Part shown: piece after piece, positions 1-7,544 of the stretch
Layout of the letters: each line of letters opens with the position of its first letter
Numbering within the stretch: the first letter of the stretch is position 1
Assembly (NCBI GenBank): GCA_903644035.1
Contig: CAHJXG010000072.1
Span: 1-9,798 of the forward strand
Reading direction: 5' to 3'
Length of the DNA: 9,798 bases
DNA from: Rhodospirillales bacterium
GTDB taxonomy: Bacteria > Pseudomonadota > Alphaproteobacteria > Acetobacterales > Acetobacteraceae
Program-made: the position numbers and the translations under genes
Notes under the pieces: generated by a model
Seen by the model: the letters and a program-made list of their open reading frames with translations, nothing else
Told to the model about the DNA's origin: nothing
Database searches by the model: none

Positions 1-159
1 CGTCATCACAGCCTCACTGCTCAGCCAGCCCCCTCGAATCAGAAACACTGAATCCGTGCAACCCTAAACCGCTCTAGGCAACTGGAATAGCGGGAGCTGA
101 CGCTGAGGGCTGCGAGCTTGGTATGCGCTGTATGTTATGTCATTTATCACCTTGGTTAG

Positions 160-231
160 TGATTTTAACCATACATGAGGTGGCAATGGTCTGCAAGGCG
201 AAAAACAACATTCTTGTTGATTTTAACCATA
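160..231 (+). promoter_or_regulatory. Direct repeat TGATTTTAACCATA x2, possible operator of the XRE gene
   Basis: The 14-mer TGATTTTAACCATA occurs exactly twice, at 160-173 and 218-231, 58 bp apart (start to start), in a locally AT-rich stretch. The second copy ends 17 bp before the ATG of the small helix-turn-helix gene at 249. Small XRE-type regulators commonly bind repeated sites in front of their own gene, so an autoregulatory operator is a reasonable inference. The repeats overlap where a promoter would have to lie, but no convincing -35/-10 pair is visible. The remainder of 1-248 shows no gene. Confidence 0.45.
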
Positions 232-248
232 TCTGCTAGAGGTGCGTT

Positions 249-503
249 ATGACCTTGATCACACCTGCCTTATGCCGAGCGGCCCGCGGCCTACTAGGGT
301 GGAACCAAGCCGATCTGGCGAAGGCCGCCAGCATCGGTTTGAACACGCTCCGCAATTTCGAGGCAGAAAAGTCAGCTCCCATGGCCAACAACCTGAGAGC
401 AATAGAAACCGCCCTGGACGCAGCCGGGGTTCAGCTCATCCCAGAGAACGGCGGTGGTGCCGGGCTGCGCCTGAAGGTGCGACACATCCTGCCACCCGAC
501 TGA
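249..503 (+). CDS. Small XRE-family helix-turn-helix transcriptional regulator
   Basis: This 84-residue protein consists almost entirely of one helix-turn-helix domain. Residues about 7-60 (CRAARGLLGWNQADLAKAAS, then a recognition-helix region around GLNTLRNFE) match the Cro/CI-type fold. The tail, with IPENGGGAGLRL at about 64-75, is typical of a family of 70-90-residue stand-alone regulators common in alphaproteobacteria. There is no partner or sensor domain, so it probably acts as a cytoplasmic DNA-binding dimer. The ATG at 249 is preceded by AGAGGTG at 238-244, a fair ribosome-binding site. The next gene is 157 bp downstream and probably separately transcribed. Two exact 14-bp repeats upstream suggest autoregulation. 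The target genes cannot be told from the sequence. Family assignment is firm; the role is inferred. Confidence 0.88.
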   Translation: MTLITPALCRAARGLLGWNQADLAKAASIGLNTLRNFEAEKSAPMANNLRAIETALDAAGVQLIPENGGGAGLRLKVRHILPPD

Positions 504-660
504 TCCGACAGCGCCGGTGCGGCCCAGGCCACATTCCCACGCCGATCAGGCCACAAGGCTTATGTTAATTCCATCTTAACTGATAACGAATATATCGCCT
601 CAGGCGTCCGGCAAAGCACAGACCAGAAGACACGCCAGGTGAACGATAGGAACCGATCTC

Positions 661-1818
661 ATGGCCAACCCAGTCCGCACCATTGACGGCACCAGCACCT
701 ACATCTACGCGCCGACCGACCCGACCGATTTCTTGATCACCAACGGCGGTTCGCTTGATCTGGGTGGCGTCATCAATCCCGCCGACGTCATCACCGTGGC
801 CACGAGCAATTCCAATGCCATATCGTCGCTCAAGATCGACGACGTGCGCGACAGCGGCGAGACCATCATCTTCAACGACGGCGTCATCAACTTGGACGGG
901 TTGCGCGGCACCACAGTGTCTGGATCGACTTACAGCGATGTCGATGCTTGGAGTCTTCAGAACGGCGTGCTGTCTCTGACATCCAAGGGGCAGACGGTTG
1001 CCCGCTACAACTTCACGGACGCCTCGCCTGAAGCTGGCAAGACTGCGAACATTGAGATTTCGCAGTTTGGCACAGGGACCTACATCACTGAAGGCACGCT
1101 AGGCCAGCCAGCCAGCGCGACGCTGCTGCCGGGTAACTTGGCTCAGCCGCAGCCGCAGCCGCCCGTCATGCCGCCGCTGGTGGTCATACCACCCGTGACA
1201 CCGCCCACCACGACGCAGAACCCGCCAGCCACGACACCCATCCAGCCTGCCGTGAACCCGCCCGTCATCATCAGCGACGGCACGACCGGCCAGCCCATCA
1301 CCACCATCGCGGCGCAGCCCTACACCGGCCCGGTCGCCGGCATCATCCAGCAGGTAATTGCCGTCACGGCGCAGAACCTCAACATCCTCGCCACTGCGCC
1401 CAACCTGTTCATCCACACCGGCTCTGGCACCGACGCGATCCAGGCGGCAGAGGGCACCAACGTACTCGACGGTGGGACCGGCTCAAACTTCCTGACCGCA
1501 GGCACCGGGACCGACACCTTCTTCGTGGACGCCCGCGGCGCCGCGACGGACACTTGGTCCACAGTGGCCAAGTTCCACGCGGGCGACGCAGCGACGCTGT
1601 GGGGCGTGTCTGCGGCCACGGCGGGGCAATGGGCGGATGGGCAAGGGGCGGCGGGGGCCACCGGCCTCACCCTGCACGCAGGGGCAGCGGGCGGACCTAC
1701 GGCGTCCATCACGCTGGCCGGGTTCACGACGGCGGATCTGCGGAACGGCAGGCTTGTGGCTTCCTTCGGCCGAGACGCGGCGAGCGGAAGCGAATACCTG
1801 TACATGCGCGCGGGCTGA
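661..1818 (+). CDS. RTX-like, proline-hinged, probably secreted calcium-binding protein
   Basis: This 385-residue protein has three parts. An N-terminal beta-rich, Thr/Ser/Asp/Gly-rich region (about 1-155) resembles no family I recognise. A hinge at about 161-201 is rich in Pro, Gln and Thr. The C-terminal module begins YTGPVAGI at 221, has GSGTDAI at 254, and contains nonapeptide-like calcium-binding turns in GTNVLDGGTGSNFLTAGTGTDTF (265-287). It ends in LVASFG...YLYMRAG. There is no signal peptide, cysteine or membrane segment, which fits export through a type I system reading a C-terminal signal (family knowledge; no exporter gene is nearby). The start is supported by AGGA at 648-651, 9 bp upstream. 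A second protein starting at 9071 shares the C-terminal module. Extracellular or surface location is likely; substrate or ligand is unknown. Confidence 0.8.
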   Translation: MANPVRTIDGTSTYIYAPTDPTDFLITNGGSLDLGGVINPADVITVATSNSNAISSLKIDDVRDSGETIIFNDGVINLDGLRGTTVSGSTYSDVDAWSLQNGVLSLTSKGQTVARYNFTDASPEAGKTANIEISQFGTGTYITEGTLGQPASATLLPGNLAQPQPQPPVMPPLVVIPPVTPPTTTQNPPATTPIQPAVNPPVIISDGTTGQPITTIAAQPYTGPVAGIIQQVIAVTAQNLNILATAPNLFIHTGSGTDAIQAAEGTNVLDGGTGSNFLTAGTGTDTFFVDARGAATDTWSTVAKFHAGDAATLWGVSAATAGQWADGQGAAGATGLTLHAGAAGGPTASITLAGFTTADLRNGRLVASFGRDAASGSEYLYMRAG

Positions 1819-1831
1819 TCAGTTACAAACC

Positions 1832-1865
1832 CCCGCATGGTCCACGCGGAACATCAAGATGCGGG
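1832..1865 (+). other. Stem-loop just after the RTX-like gene (7-bp perfect stem)
   Basis: CCCGCAT at 1832-1838 is the exact reverse complement of ATGCGGG at 1859-1865, with a 20-base loop. It starts 14 bp past the TGA at 1816-1818. There is no T-run after it, so it is not a classical intrinsic terminator. The ATG at 1837 of the following small ORF lies in the left arm, so folding of the transcript could hide that start codon. Function is uncertain. Confidence 0.3.
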
Positions 1866-2016
1866 ACGATTTGCCGGACACGATGGGGCCGCAGCCCTGG
1901 CTTTGCAGGAGCATGAGTTCATCTTTACGGCGAAGCTGGGCAGACTCCACGGGCACCCCGGCTCAGTTCAGGCGCTTGAGGACAATCTGTGGCGAGACGC
2001 AGCAGGACACGCATGA
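1837..2016 (+). CDS. Small ORF, 59 residues, unrecognised
   Basis: This 59-residue reading frame begins at ATG 1837 and has a protein-like composition, with an Ala/His/Asp-rich first half and a more ordered second half (EHEFIFTAKLGRLHGHPG, then SVQALEDNLWRDAAGHA). Third codon positions are moderately GC-rich. It lies in the same frame as the preceding RTX-like gene, separated from it by the TGA at 1816-1818 and six sense codons. Its own TGA (2014-2016) overlaps the ATG of the next small ORF as ATGA, a common sign of translational coupling. No clear ribosome-binding site precedes it, and its ATG lies in a stem-loop arm. I recognise no family. It could be a genuine orphan gene, a remnant, or a chance frame. 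Confidence 0.35.
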   Translation: MVHAEHQDAGRFAGHDGAAALALQEHEFIFTAKLGRLHGHPGSVQALEDNLWRDAAGHA

Positions 2017-2150
2017 ACACCAGCCAACCGCCCAAGAGTCAGGACATGCCCAGCAAAACGGTTCCAACCCCAGAAGAAAAGCGACGAGCTGCTTTTGAAA
2101 CTGTATGCAACGTCCTGCAAAAAAGCATGGAAAGGGGTATCCCGTTTTAG
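2013..2150 (+). CDS. Small ORF, 45 residues, unrecognised
   Basis: This 45-residue ORF overlaps the end of the preceding small ORF by 4 bp (ATGA at 2013-2016), with AGGA at 2004-2007 five bases before the ATG. The first twenty or so residues are polar and Pro/Lys/Gln-rich and look disordered. The rest (TPEEKRRAAFETVCNVLQKS then MERGIPF) would form an amphipathic helix of the kind seen in small DNA-binding or antitoxin-like proteins. That is only a resemblance, not a family match. It ends 21 bp before the convergent stop of the RND pump gene. It is less GC-rich than its neighbours. Whether it is expressed is unknown. Confidence 0.4.
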   Translation: MNTSQPPKSQDMPSKTVPTPEEKRRAAFETVCNVLQKSMERGIPF

Positions 2151-2171
2151 AACGAGAAGGTCGATAGGCAC

Positions 2172-5100
2172 TCAAGACGCTGAGGCCACGACCCGTGTTC
2201 CGACCTCCGTATTCACAGGCGTGCCGTGCTGCTTGAGAGGGCGATTGCCTGCCAGGCGCCGGAGCACGACGTAGAACACCGGGGTCAGGAATAGGCCGAA
2301 AGCGGTCACGCCGATCATGCCGGCGAACACGGCCACGCCCATCGCGTGGCGCATTTCCGCACCGGCGCCCGTCGACAGCACCAATGGCAGCACGCCCATG
2401 ATGAACGCCATCGACGTCATCAGGATCGGCCGCAGCCGCAGCCGGCTCGCCTCAACCGCGGCGGCAAGCGGCGTGCGTCCGGCGAACTCCAGCTCGCGGG
2501 CGAACTCCACGATCAGGATCGCGTTCTTCGCCGATAGGCCCACCAGGACGATCAGGCCGATCTGGGTGAAGACGTTGTTGTCGCCGTGGGTCAGGTAAAC
2601 GCCGGTCATGGCGGCCAGCAGGCCCATCGGCACGATCATGATGATCGCAAGCGGCAAGGTCAGGCTCTCGTACTGCGCCGCCAGCACCAGAAACACCAGC
2701 AGCAGCGCCACCGGGAACACCAGCAGGCCGGAATTGCCGGCGATGATCTGCTGGTAGGTCAGCTCCGTCCACTCGTACGCGAAGCCCTTCGGCAGCGCCT
2801 CCTTCGCGACGCGGGCGATGGCCTCCTGCGCCTGCCCCGTCGAGTAGCCCGGCGCCGCCGCCCCGTTCACGTCCGCGGACAGGAACCCGTTGTAGCGCAT
2901 CGCCCGTTCCGGCCCCGCGCTGGACTTCACCGTCAGCACGGCGGCCAGTGGCACCATTTCGCCGGAAGAAGCGCGGACCTTCAACCGGCCGATATCCTCC
3001 GCGCGGGCGCGGAACGGCGCGTCAGCCTGGACCCTGACGGAGTAGGTCCGTCCGAGCACGTTGAAGTCGTTCACATATAGTGATCCCAAGTAGATCTGCA
3101 GCGTGTCGAACACGTCCGTCACGGCGACGCCCAGCTGACGGGCGCGGACGCGGTCGATGTCGGCGTAAAGCTGCGGCATATCGACGCGCAGGCCGGTGAA
3201 CATGCCGGTCAGTTCCGGCGCCTTGCGGGCGGCGGCGAGGAAGGCGCTGGTCGCCTCGTTCAGTGCCCCGTAGCCCAAGCCGGCGCGGTCCTCGATCTGC
3301 AGCTTGAAGCCGCCGATAGTGCCGAGGCCCTGCACGGGCGGCGGCGGGAACACGGCGATGAAGGCGTCCTGGATGCCGCCGAACTGCTGGTTCAGCGACC
3401 CGGCAATGGCGCCCGCAGACAGCTCGGGCGTCGTCCGCCGCTCGAACTCGTCGAGCGAGACGAACACGATCCCAGAGTTGGAGCTGTTGGTGAATCCGCT
3501 GATGGACAGGCCGGGGAAGGCGATGTTGTTGACGGCGCCGGGCTGCTTCTCGGCAATGTCGCCCATCCGCTTAATCACGCCCTCGCTGCGGTCGAGGCTG
3601 GCAGCATCCGGAAGCTGGGCGAAGCCAACCAGGTACTGCTTGTCCTGCGCCGGCACGAAGCCGCCGGGAACCGCCTGGAACAGCACCCAGGCCAGCCCAA
3701 CCAGCGCCAGATACAGGCCCATCATCGCCGACTTGCGGCCGATCACCCGCGACACGCCGCGGCCATAGGCGGCCGACCCGGCGCCGAAGAACCGGTTGAA
3801 GCCGCGGAACAGCCAGCCCAGCAGCCGGTCGAGCACCCGCGTCGGCAGGTCCTTCGGCGCATCGTGGCCGCGCAGCAGCAGCGCCGCGAGCGCGGGCGAA
3901 AGGGTCAACGAGTTGATCGCCGAAATCACGGTCGAGATGGCGATCGTCAGGGCGAACTGGCGGTAGAACTGTCCGGTCAGGCCGCTGATGAAGGCCAGCG
4001 GCACGAACACGGCAACCAGGACCAGGGCGATGGCGATGATGGGACCCGACACCTCGGACATCGCGCGGTAGGTCGCCTCCACCGGGGACAGGCCGTCCTC
4101 GATGTTGCGCTCGACGTTCTCCACCACGACGATCGCGTCGTCCACGACGATGCCGATCGCGAGCACCAGGCCAAACAGGCTGAGCGCGTTGATGGAGAAG
4201 CCGAACAGGTGCATCACGGCAAAGGTGCCGATGATGGACACGGGCACGGCGACCAGCGGGATGATGGAGGCGCGCCAGGTCTGCAGGAACAGCACGACGA
4301 CGATGACGACCAGGACCACGGCCTCGAGCAGGGTGTGGACCACGGCCTCGATAGACGCGCGGACGAACTGCGTCGTGTCATACACGACGGTGTAGTCCAC
4401 GCCCTCCGGCATGTTCTGCTTGATCTCCTCCATAGTCGCGCGCACGGCGTCGGCGATCTGGATCGCGTTGGAGCCCGGCGCCTGGAACACCGGGACCGCG
4501 ACCGCGGACTTGTTGTTCAGCAGCGACCGCAGCGAGTAGTCGGCCGCCCCCAGCTCGATCCGCGCCACGTCGCGCAGGCGGGTGACCGCGCCGCCGGGGG
4601 CGGTCTTGACCACGATGTCGCCGAACTCCTCGGGGGATTGCAGCCGGCCCTGCGCGTTCACCGACATCTGCAGGCTGAGGTTGGGGACGCTGGGCGACGA
4701 GCCGACCACGCCGGCCGCGGCCTGGACGTTCTGGGCGCGGATCTCCTGCGCCACGTCGCCCGCGGACAGGCCGTGCTCGGCCACCTTCTGCGGGTCGAGC
4801 CAAATGCGCATGGCATAGTCGCCCGAGCCGAACAGCTGCACGTCGCCCACGCCGGCGATGCGGGCCAGGCGGTCCTTCACGTTCAGGACCGCGTAGTTCC
4901 GCAGGTAGGTGATGTCGTATTTGTTGTCGGGCGACAGGATGTGCACGACCATCATCAGGTCGGGCGAGGACTTGATGGTCGTGATGCCCAGGGTGCGGAC
5001 GGCGTCAGGCAGGCGCGGTTCCGCCTGGCTGACGCGGTTCTGCACCAGCTGCTGCGCCTTGTCCGGGTCGGTGCCCAGCTTGAAGGTGACGGTCAGGGTC

Positions 5101-5369
5101 ATCAGGCCGTCGGTCGTCGCCTGGCTACCCATGTAGAGCATCCCCTCGACGCCGTTGATCTGCTCCTCGATCGGGGTGGCCACGGTTTCCGCGATCACCT
5201 TTGGGCTGGCGCCGGGGTAGTTGGCCCGCACGACCACCTGCGGCGGCACGACCTCGGGATATTCCGAGATCGGCAGCGCGCGCAGGGCAAGCAGGCCAGA
5301 CACGAAGATGAGGACCGACAGGACGCCGGCGAAGACCGGCCGGTCGATGAAGAATCTCGAGATGTTCAT
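2172..5369 (-). CDS. RND multidrug efflux pump, inner-membrane permease (HAE1 family, OqxB/BepE/AcrB-like)
   Basis: This 1065-residue protein is the proton-driven inner-membrane subunit of a tripartite efflux pump that moves drugs or other amphiphiles from periplasm or membrane to the outside. It opens with the family signature MNISRFFIDRPVFAGVLSVL (TM1). Two large periplasmic loops and twelve expected membrane segments fit the usual length. Proton-relay residues are present: Asp410-Asp411 in GIVVDDAIVVVENVER (AcrB Asp407/408) and Lys948 in GLSAKNAILIVEFA (AcrB Lys940). A proline-rich switch-loop region (FPPPPVQGLGTIGGF) lies near residue 675. Stretches such as VVLFLQTWRASIIPL and SLTLSPALAALLL are closest to what I remember of the OqxB subgroup. 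The start has AGGA (complement of 5379-5382) 9 bases upstream. It is the last gene of the operon, 28 bp after the adaptor gene; no outer-membrane factor follows. Substrates cannot be read from sequence. Confidence 0.97.
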   Translation of the reverse strand: MNISRFFIDRPVFAGVLSVLIFVSGLLALRALPISEYPEVVPPQVVVRANYPGASPKVIAETVATPIEEQINGVEGMLYMGSQATTDGLMTLTVTFKLGTDPDKAQQLVQNRVSQAEPRLPDAVRTLGITTIKSSPDLMMVVHILSPDNKYDITYLRNYAVLNVKDRLARIAGVGDVQLFGSGDYAMRIWLDPQKVAEHGLSAGDVAQEIRAQNVQAAAGVVGSSPSVPNLSLQMSVNAQGRLQSPEEFGDIVVKTAPGGAVTRLRDVARIELGAADYSLRSLLNNKSAVAVPVFQAPGSNAIQIADAVRATMEEIKQNMPEGVDYTVVYDTTQFVRASIEAVVHTLLEAVVLVVIVVVLFLQTWRASIIPLVAVPVSIIGTFAVMHLFGFSINALSLFGLVLAIGIVVDDAIVVVENVERNIEDGLSPVEATYRAMSEVSGPIIAIALVLVAVFVPLAFISGLTGQFYRQFALTIAISTVISAINSLTLSPALAALLLRGHDAPKDLPTRVLDRLLGWLFRGFNRFFGAGSAAYGRGVSRVIGRKSAMMGLYLALVGLAWVLFQAVPGGFVPAQDKQYLVGFAQLPDAASLDRSEGVIKRMGDIAEKQPGAVNNIAFPGLSISGFTNSSNSGIVFVSLDEFERRTTPELSAGAIAGSLNQQFGGIQDAFIAVFPPPPVQGLGTIGGFKLQIEDRAGLGYGALNEATSAFLAAARKAPELTGMFTGLRVDMPQLYADIDRVRARQLGVAVTDVFDTLQIYLGSLYVNDFNVLGRTYSVRVQADAPFRARAEDIGRLKVRASSGEMVPLAAVLTVKSSAGPERAMRYNGFLSADVNGAAAPGYSTGQAQEAIARVAKEALPKGFAYEWTELTYQQIIAGNSGLLVFPVALLLVFLVLAAQYESLTLPLAIIMIVPMGLLAAMTGVYLTHGDNNVFTQIGLIVLVGLSAKNAILIVEFARELEFAGRTPLAAAVEASRLRLRPILMTSMAFIMGVLPLVLSTGAGAEMRHAMGVAVFAGMIGVTAFGLFLTPVFYVVLRRLAGNRPLKQHGTPVNTEVGTRVVASAS

Positions 5370-5397
5370 GGAGGAAGGTCCTGGTGAGATGCCGCGT

Positions 5398-6663
5398 TCA
5401 GCGGGCGGCCAGCGTCGAGGCGGCGTCCATGGCGACTGGCTGGGGGGTAACGGCGGCGCCTGGACGAACGCGCTGCAGGCCGTTGACCACGATGCGCTCG
5501 CCGGGTTTCAGGCCCGAGGTGACCAGCCGCAGGCCTTCGGCAGTGGCGCCGAGGGCGACCGTGCGGTAGGCGACCTTGTTGTCCTCGCCGACGACCATGA
5601 CGAAGCGGCGGTCCTGGTCGGTGCCGATGGCGCGCTCGTCGATGGCCAGCGCGGGCTCCAGGTGCGCGAGGCCCAGTCGCAGCCGCGCGAACTGGCCAGG
5701 CGTCAGCTTGCCGTCCGGGTTGTCAAACGCCGCGCGCACGCGGACGGTCCCGCTGCGGGCATCGACGACGTTGTCCACGAGCTGCAGCGTGCCCCGGAAC
5801 GGTGTCCCGGCGGAGCCAAGCGTGCCCATTTCCACCGGGATGCGGGCGATCTGCTCGCTGACATCGGCGCCGCCGGCCTGGTCGCCGCCGGGCAGGCTGG
5901 CGAGCGCGCGGGCCAGGGACTGCTCGTCGGCCTCGAAGCTCGCATAGATCGGGTTCACCGACACCAGCGTGGTGAGCACCGGGGCCGTGGGGCCGGCCGG
6001 CACGAGGTTGCCGGCGGTGACCTCGATGCGTCCGGCGCGCCCGGCGATCGGCGCCCGGACCTCGGTGTAGCCGAGGTTGAGGCGCGCGGTGTCGAGCGCC
6101 GCCTGCATGGCACGCAGGTTCGCCTCAGCGGCGTGCAGCTCGTTCACCCGCTGGTCAACGTCGCGTTGCGGAGTGAAGCCCTTGCCGACGAGCTGCTGCG
6201 CGCGCTGCTGCTCCTTCGCGGCCAGGGCCAGGCGGGCCTGCGCGGACGCGACCTGCGCCTCGGCGCCCTGCATCTCGGCCGCGTAGGGCGCCGGGTCGAT
6301 GGTGAACAGCAGGTCGCCTTGCTGAACCATCGCGCCCTCGCGGAAGTGCGCCTTCACGATGGCGCCGGCGGCGCGCGGGCGCACCTCCACGCGGCCCACC
6401 GCCTCGACCCGGCCGGAGAAGTCGCTCCAGATCGCCGTGTCCTTCTGCTCGACCACCGCGACCGAAACCGGGATGGGGGCGGGGGCCGCCGCCACGGTAG
6501 AGCCGGCGGCCGGGGCGGACCCGCCCGGCGCCAGCTTGTAGGCGGCTCCAGCCGCGGCGAGCGCGACCAGGCTGATGCCGGCCAACCAGGACAGGCGGCG
6601 CGAGCGGGCGCGGGACGTCTTGGGGTCGGTAGGAGCGGTCGTGGCGGGCTTGAAATCGATCAT
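5398..6663 (-). CDS. Efflux RND transporter periplasmic adaptor subunit (membrane fusion protein)
   Basis: This 421-residue AcrA/MexA/OqxA-type adaptor links the inner-membrane pump to an outer-membrane channel. A cytoplasmic Arg/Lys-rich N-terminus is followed by a single membrane anchor at about 24-43 (LSWLAGISLVALAAAGAAYK). No lipobox cysteine is present, so it is membrane-anchored rather than a lipoprotein. A Pro/Ala-rich linker leads to the first lipoyl half (about 94-124, VRPRAAGAIVKAHFREGAMV). An alpha-helical hairpin spans about 128-195, and the second lipoyl half about 198-221 (GYTEVRAPIAGRAGRIEVTA). Beta-barrel and membrane-proximal domains follow, with typical DNVVDARSGTVRVRA and LTPGQFARLRL motifs. 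The ATG at 6663 has GGGAG six bases upstream and overlaps the TGA of the hydrolase-like gene as ATGA, so it is probably translationally coupled. It belongs to the operon ending with the pump gene. Confidence 0.96.
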   Translation of the reverse strand: MIDFKPATTAPTDPKTSRARSRRLSWLAGISLVALAAAGAAYKLAPGGSAPAAGSTVAAAPAPIPVSVAVVEQKDTAIWSDFSGRVEAVGRVEVRPRAAGAIVKAHFREGAMVQQGDLLFTIDPAPYAAEMQGAEAQVASAQARLALAAKEQQRAQQLVGKGFTPQRDVDQRVNELHAAEANLRAMQAALDTARLNLGYTEVRAPIAGRAGRIEVTAGNLVPAGPTAPVLTTLVSVNPIYASFEADEQSLARALASLPGGDQAGGADVSEQIARIPVEMGTLGSAGTPFRGTLQLVDNVVDARSGTVRVRAAFDNPDGKLTPGQFARLRLGLAHLEPALAIDERAIGTDQDRRFVMVVGEDNKVAYRTVALGATAEGLRLVTSGLKPGERIVVNGLQRVRPGAAVTPQPVAMDAASTLAAR

Positions 6664-7493
6664 GCAACACTCCCATCGGTGGGCCGGGCCGGAACCGGCA
6701 GCATCACGGCGGCAAAGAAATCGGCAAAGTTCCTGCGGACCGCCTCGGTCCAGGCGGGGGGCGGTCCGGGCGGGACGGGTCCCGCCAGCGCATCCGGCCA
6801 GTCATGCGCCGCGATGGCGCGGACGTGGATGGCCACGCCCGCCTGCATCAGGCGCCGCGCGTAGGCCAGACATTCATCGCGCATCGGGTCGTCCGGCGTC
6901 GTGATCATCAAGGCAGGCGGCAGGCCGTGCAGGCGCGATCCCGAGGATGGGGCGGCGTAGGGATGCGCGGCCCTGTCGGGACAGCCGAGATACACGGTCC
7001 AGCCATCGGCCCACTTGCACCCGACCGGCCCGGCCTCCGCGTCGCGGAACGAGCAGGTCCCCATGCCAGGATCGAGCATGGGTGACAGCAGGATCTGCCC
7101 GGCGACCGGCGGCCCGAGGCGGTCGCGCGCCATCATCGCGAGCGCGGCCGCCAGGGTGCCGCCCGCCTCCTCGCCGGCGATGAACAGCTTCGAGGCCCGG
7201 GCCGCCCAATGGACGCGGCGGTCATGCAGATGCCGGAGCAGCGCATACATCGCCTCGACCGCATCCGGGAATGGATGGGCCGCGCCGATGGGGTAGTCCG
7301 CGGACACGACGACCGCCCCGGCCTCGGCCAGCAGGGAGGCGACCGGACGCTCGGCAGGCAGGCGGGCGAAGGCTCCACCAGGCAGATGCAGCACCAGGGG
7401 CGCGGGCTGCGTAAAGGCGCCCCGATAGAGACGGACCGGCACCGAGGAGCCCCGCCCAACTTCGAGCCGCTCAAGTGTGGGCTGGACCAGCAT
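6660..7493 (-). CDS. Alpha/beta-hydrolase-fold protein (HSL-like) lacking the catalytic serine
   Basis: This 277-residue protein shows the layout of the hormone-sensitive-lipase/acetyl-esterase branch of alpha/beta hydrolases. It has a degenerate oxyanion motif LHLPGGAF at 35-42 (usually HGGGF), SADYPIGAAHPFPDA at 64-78, and a nucleophile elbow at 103-112. Next come ILLSPMLDP (134-142), the acid-region motif DDPMRDE (201-207) and an AHDW histidine at 230. The elbow reads Gly107-Glu108-Glu109-Ala110-Gly111 where active members have Gly-Asp-Ser-Ala-Gly, so the nucleophilic serine is replaced by glutamate, while Asp202 and His230 are plausible remnants of the triad. It is the first gene of the efflux operon, overlapping the adaptor start by 4 bp and divergent from the LysR gene. 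No strong ribosome-binding site precedes the ATG at 7493. It may be a ligand-binding pseudoenzyme; esterase activity is doubtful. Confidence 0.85.
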   Translation of the reverse strand: MLVQPTLERLEVGRGSSVPVRLYRGAFTQPAPLVLHLPGGAFARLPAERPVASLLAEAGAVVVSADYPIGAAHPFPDAVEAMYALLRHLHDRRVHWAARASKLFIAGEEAGGTLAAALAMMARDRLGPPVAGQILLSPMLDPGMGTCSFRDAEAGPVGCKWADGWTVYLGCPDRAAHPYAAPSSGSRLHGLPPALMITTPDDPMRDECLAYARRLMQAGVAIHVRAIAAHDWPDALAGPVPPGPPPAWTEAVRRNFADFFAAVMLPVPARPTDGSVA

Positions 7494-7544
7494 GATGGAG
7501 GCTCAATCCACGTTGTGATGCGGCGTAGGTTGGGATTGACCACA

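Noticed and set aside
242..568. 108-codon + strand frame overlapping the XRE gene in another register
   Set aside because: Composition rich in Arg, Pro and Ser with no recognisable fold, while the overlapping frame at 249 gives a clear helix-turn-helix protein with a ribosome-binding site.
1816..2016. TGA readthrough or sequencing error fusing the RTX-like gene to the in-frame small ORF
   Set aside because: The RTX-like protein already ends in a C-terminus of the type expected (LVASFG...YLYMRAG), and there is no known readthrough context at the TGA.
3864..5387. 507-codon open frame on the + strand opposite the RND pump gene
   Set aside because: Its translation is dominated by His, Arg, Asp and Gly-Gln runs, as expected for the reverse of GC-rich coding DNA; the opposite strand encodes a full-length, motif-complete pump.
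5221..6864. 547-codon open frame on the + strand across the adaptor gene
   Set aside because: Low-complexity Arg/Ala/Gly translation antisense to a clearly recognised adaptor; it also spans three genes.
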